A stretch of 54,643 nucleotides of DNA from Candidatus Peribacteria bacterium (lineage in GTDB: Bacteria > Patescibacteriota > Gracilibacteria > UBA1369 > LOWO2-01-FULL-3). The stretch spans positions 1-54,643 of the forward strand of contig CALRGJ010000008.1 in assembly GCA_943357285.1 (NCBI GenBank), written 5' to 3'. Of this stretch, positions 52,938-54,643 are shown piece after piece. Every line of letters begins with the position of its first letter. Position 1 is the first letter of the stretch. The notes below the pieces were generated by a model that was not told the DNA's origin, did no database searches, and saw nothing but the letters and a program-made list of their open reading frames with translations. The position numbers and the translations under genes are program-made.

Positions 52938-54643
52938 ATGGCCATCCCTCAAACTAATAGTAAAAAGACAAGCTTTCTCGCCTTTGCAATAATTGCCTTA
53001 TTAGTTGTTGGGACATTGGGTTACTATCTTTGGCTTCAGGCTGGCACAAGCACTGGCAATCCTCCATTTTTACATGTACCTAAACAAACTCTCAAAGGTC
53101 AGCTAATTTCAGGTGATGTAATTTGTAAGATACCTGGACTATATAGCTTCAGCGATTCCGAAGTTTCTAATTACACCAAACCTGCCGGAACAACTGACGC
53201 TGATGCCAAAACTCTTTCTGAAGGTATTCACATTTACCATGCTAATCAGGAAATGACAGTAAGTGGGATATTAAAGAGCATCAAGCCAACAAGTGGCAAC
53301 AAGATAATGATTGCCTACTATCCATCAAACGGGAACAGCAACACAAATTTTGCTGTTTATCCTACAGATCTTCAAGGAGAGAAAAAAATTCTTTCTCCTG
53401 AAAACTATAAGATTCCGGCAAACGAAGGGTTTGTAATTTTTTCCTGCCAGAATACAAAAATCTATAAGGTTTTGGATGAAAGAACTGATGGTACAGGTTT
53501 CCCAACAAATTTTAGCAAGGCAGATAGTGGAACTCACTGGATTCTTTTCAGCGGATGGAAAGATGGTTCAAACGCTAGCACTATAAAAAATGCAATTGCC
53601 CCATATAATCTTAAATCTGTTTGGGTTCAGACAGACGAAGGGTTCAAATTTGAAGAAGTTAATATCAGCAATTTGGCGACTAATGGAAACTATCGCATGA
53701 TTTGGGCGGAAATATATGCTAATCCAATAAAGACTCAAACCGATCCTCAAAAAACTATCTGTGAACAGAATCCATCTTGTACAAGCCACAGCTGCATCCC
53801 TTTCTGGGGTGGATACACCTGCAATATGTCCGCAACCACCGGCACAGGTGTAGCCAGCGGAGTTGATTCATGCAATACGACAGGAGGCGCATTTAATCTT
53901 TCCGGATGCTACGCCAAAAGTGGTACTCCATATCCAGCGACGGCAATGTCATCTGGAAAAACTGATTACTGCAATACAACAGGAGGAAGCTATAATTTCT
54001 CTGGATGCCTTAGCCAGAAATCAACTGCTGGAAGTGGTGTGGCAAGCGGAGTAGATGTCTGCAATACGACTGGAGGAAGCTTTAATTCTACTGGATGTTT
54101 TGTTAGCGGAGGCGTTCCTTATCCTCCATTAAAGACTGCACCTACCGCACCTCTCGGCACGGGCTTACCGGATTATTTTTCAGTGAACACTTGCAGCACT
54201 CAATGTAACTATTCTAATTATACTTGTAAGCAGCCTCAACTCAGTGAACAGTGGTATTGTATAAAAAATGGCACCAGCCTGCCAGCTTCAATCACTACAC
54301 CTGTTTCAAATGCTGAATTGAAAATAACTGGTACTAAAACAGGGAAACTTACGACTATTAATGGCCAAAGCTACGTGGAAGTGAGTTTTGATTTTTCACT
54401 GACCGGTACACTAAAACCTTCTGATAAAGTAATTTGGGATTTTGGTGATGCATCAACGGGCACAATAAAAGGTAAGGATTGGTTCTGGGGCAATGATATT
54501 CTTCCTACAAATACTACAAACCACAATTACACAAAATCCGGTAATTACACTGTCACGGTAAAAGCAGTTTCAGATTCAGGTAACGGAAGCACTATAACTA
54601 CCGCTTCAACTTCTTTGCCATTTTCAATGCCAAGTGTTTCTCC
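52938..54643 (+). CDS. Membrane-anchored Cys-repeat/PKD surface protein, cut by window edge
   Basis: The reading frame is open from the ATG at 52938 to the end (568 codons seen). An N-terminal anchor helix (about 13-34) is followed by a domain of about 240 residues without clear relatives. A Cys-rich region (about 275-410) holds three repeats of the form (GVASGVD)xCNTTGGxxNxxGC, spaced by 25-40 residues, plus further cysteines. A PKD-type domain with VIWDFGDAS and HNYTKSGNYTVTV lies near the end. It is the last visible gene of the locus. The Cys repeats probably make disulfide loops exposed to the outside. The 3' end lies beyond the window. Confidence 0.82.
   Translation, partial: MAIPQTNSKKTSFLAFAIIALLVVGTLGYYLWLQAGTSTGNPPFLHVPKQTLKGQLISGDVICKIPGLYSFSDSEVSNYTKPAGTTDADAKTLSEGIHIYHANQEMTVSGILKSIKPTSGNKIMIAYYPSNGNSNTNFAVYPTDLQGEKKILSPENYKIPANEGFVIFSCQNTKIYKVLDERTDGTGFPTNFSKADSGTHWILFSGWKDGSNASTIKNAIAPYNLKSVWVQTDEGFKFEEVNISNLATNGNYRMIWAEIYANPIKTQTDPQKTICEQNPSCTSHSCIPFWGGYTCNMSATTGTGVASGVDSCNTTGGAFNLSGCYAKSGTPYPATAMSSGKTDYCNTTGGSYNFSGCLSQKSTAGSGVASGVDVCNTTGGSFNSTGCFVSGGVPYPPLKTAPTAPLGTGLPDYFSVNTCSTQCNYSNYTCKQPQLSEQWYCIKNGTSLPASITTPVSNAELKITGTKTGKLTTINGQSYVEVSFDFSLTGTLKPSDKVIWDFGDASTGTIKGKDWFWGNDILPTNTTNHNYTKSGNYTVTVKAVSDSGNGSTITTASTSLPFSMPSVS

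Noticed and set aside
1-54643. CRISPR arrays, transposases, rRNA genes, replication origin
   Set aside because: No regularly spaced repeats, no transposase or integrase motifs, no rRNA landmarks and no DnaA-box cluster were seen on reading both strands.

Overview
The window looks like part of a Candidate Phyla Radiation (Patescibacteria) chromosome, most like the Peregrinibacteria side of the group. I infer this from gene content: Patescibacteria-type type IV secretion pilin modules, PKD-rich surface proteins, FlgD-Ig/SLH surface proteins, CxxC-x17-CxxC zinc ribbons, and a tRNA gene split by a group I intron. TGA acts as a normal stop (maf and the second methyltransferase end in TGA), so the TGA=Gly code of Gracilibacteria and Absconditabacteria is not used. 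The DNA is AT-rich, start codons lack a Shine-Dalgarno sequence, and many genes have a clear TTGnnn-(16-18)-TATAAT promoter very close to the start codon. No taxonomic search was possible, so the assignment is inference.

Left part (1-11.3 kb): pepA; trxB with a BFD-type [2Fe-2S] protein; a compact structured-RNA candidate (3210-3309); a secreted coiled-coil protein; then a pair made of a Tat-exported DUF1501 protein and a large lipoprotein with two CxxCH haem sites. A GC-rich cysteine-rich lipoprotein gene (8401-10659) follows. It has a strong GGAGG ribosome site unlike its neighbours, and upstream of it are a 110-nt imperfect hairpin and a promoter-driven structured-RNA candidate. It reads as DNA from a Myxococcota-like donor, or as an assembly chimera.

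Middle (11.3-43.4 kb): two large FlgD-Ig/SLH surface proteins (a third lies at 27.3 kb); a HAD phosphatase with an O-antigen-ligase-like protein; hflX; a glycine-rich double zinc-ribbon protein; a CAU-anticodon tRNA carrying an Azoarcus-like group I intron of about 250 nt; GIY-YIG, S20, Maf and two tandem methyltransferases; a TyrA-PheA fusion; a zinc-ribbon gene broken at an 8-A run; two tandem Cys-cluster proteins; a folD-purF-purD operon; a CNNM/CBS protein; thymidylate kinase-like and dUTPase genes; DUF1385; and secE-nusG-(unknown)-rplK-rplA.

Right part (43.5-54.6 kb): a six-gene same-strand locus, the best candidate for an undescribed system. Two proteins each fuse three T4SS-pilin-like modules. 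A 1652-aa protein joins one pilin-like module to a long PKD/Ig stalk. A 757-aa protein has a Pro-rich cytoplasmic head, membrane helices and six PKD domains. A 32-aa membrane miniprotein and a membrane-anchored Cys-repeat/PKD protein cut by the window edge complete it. I infer an envelope-spanning pilus, secretion or attachment apparatus.
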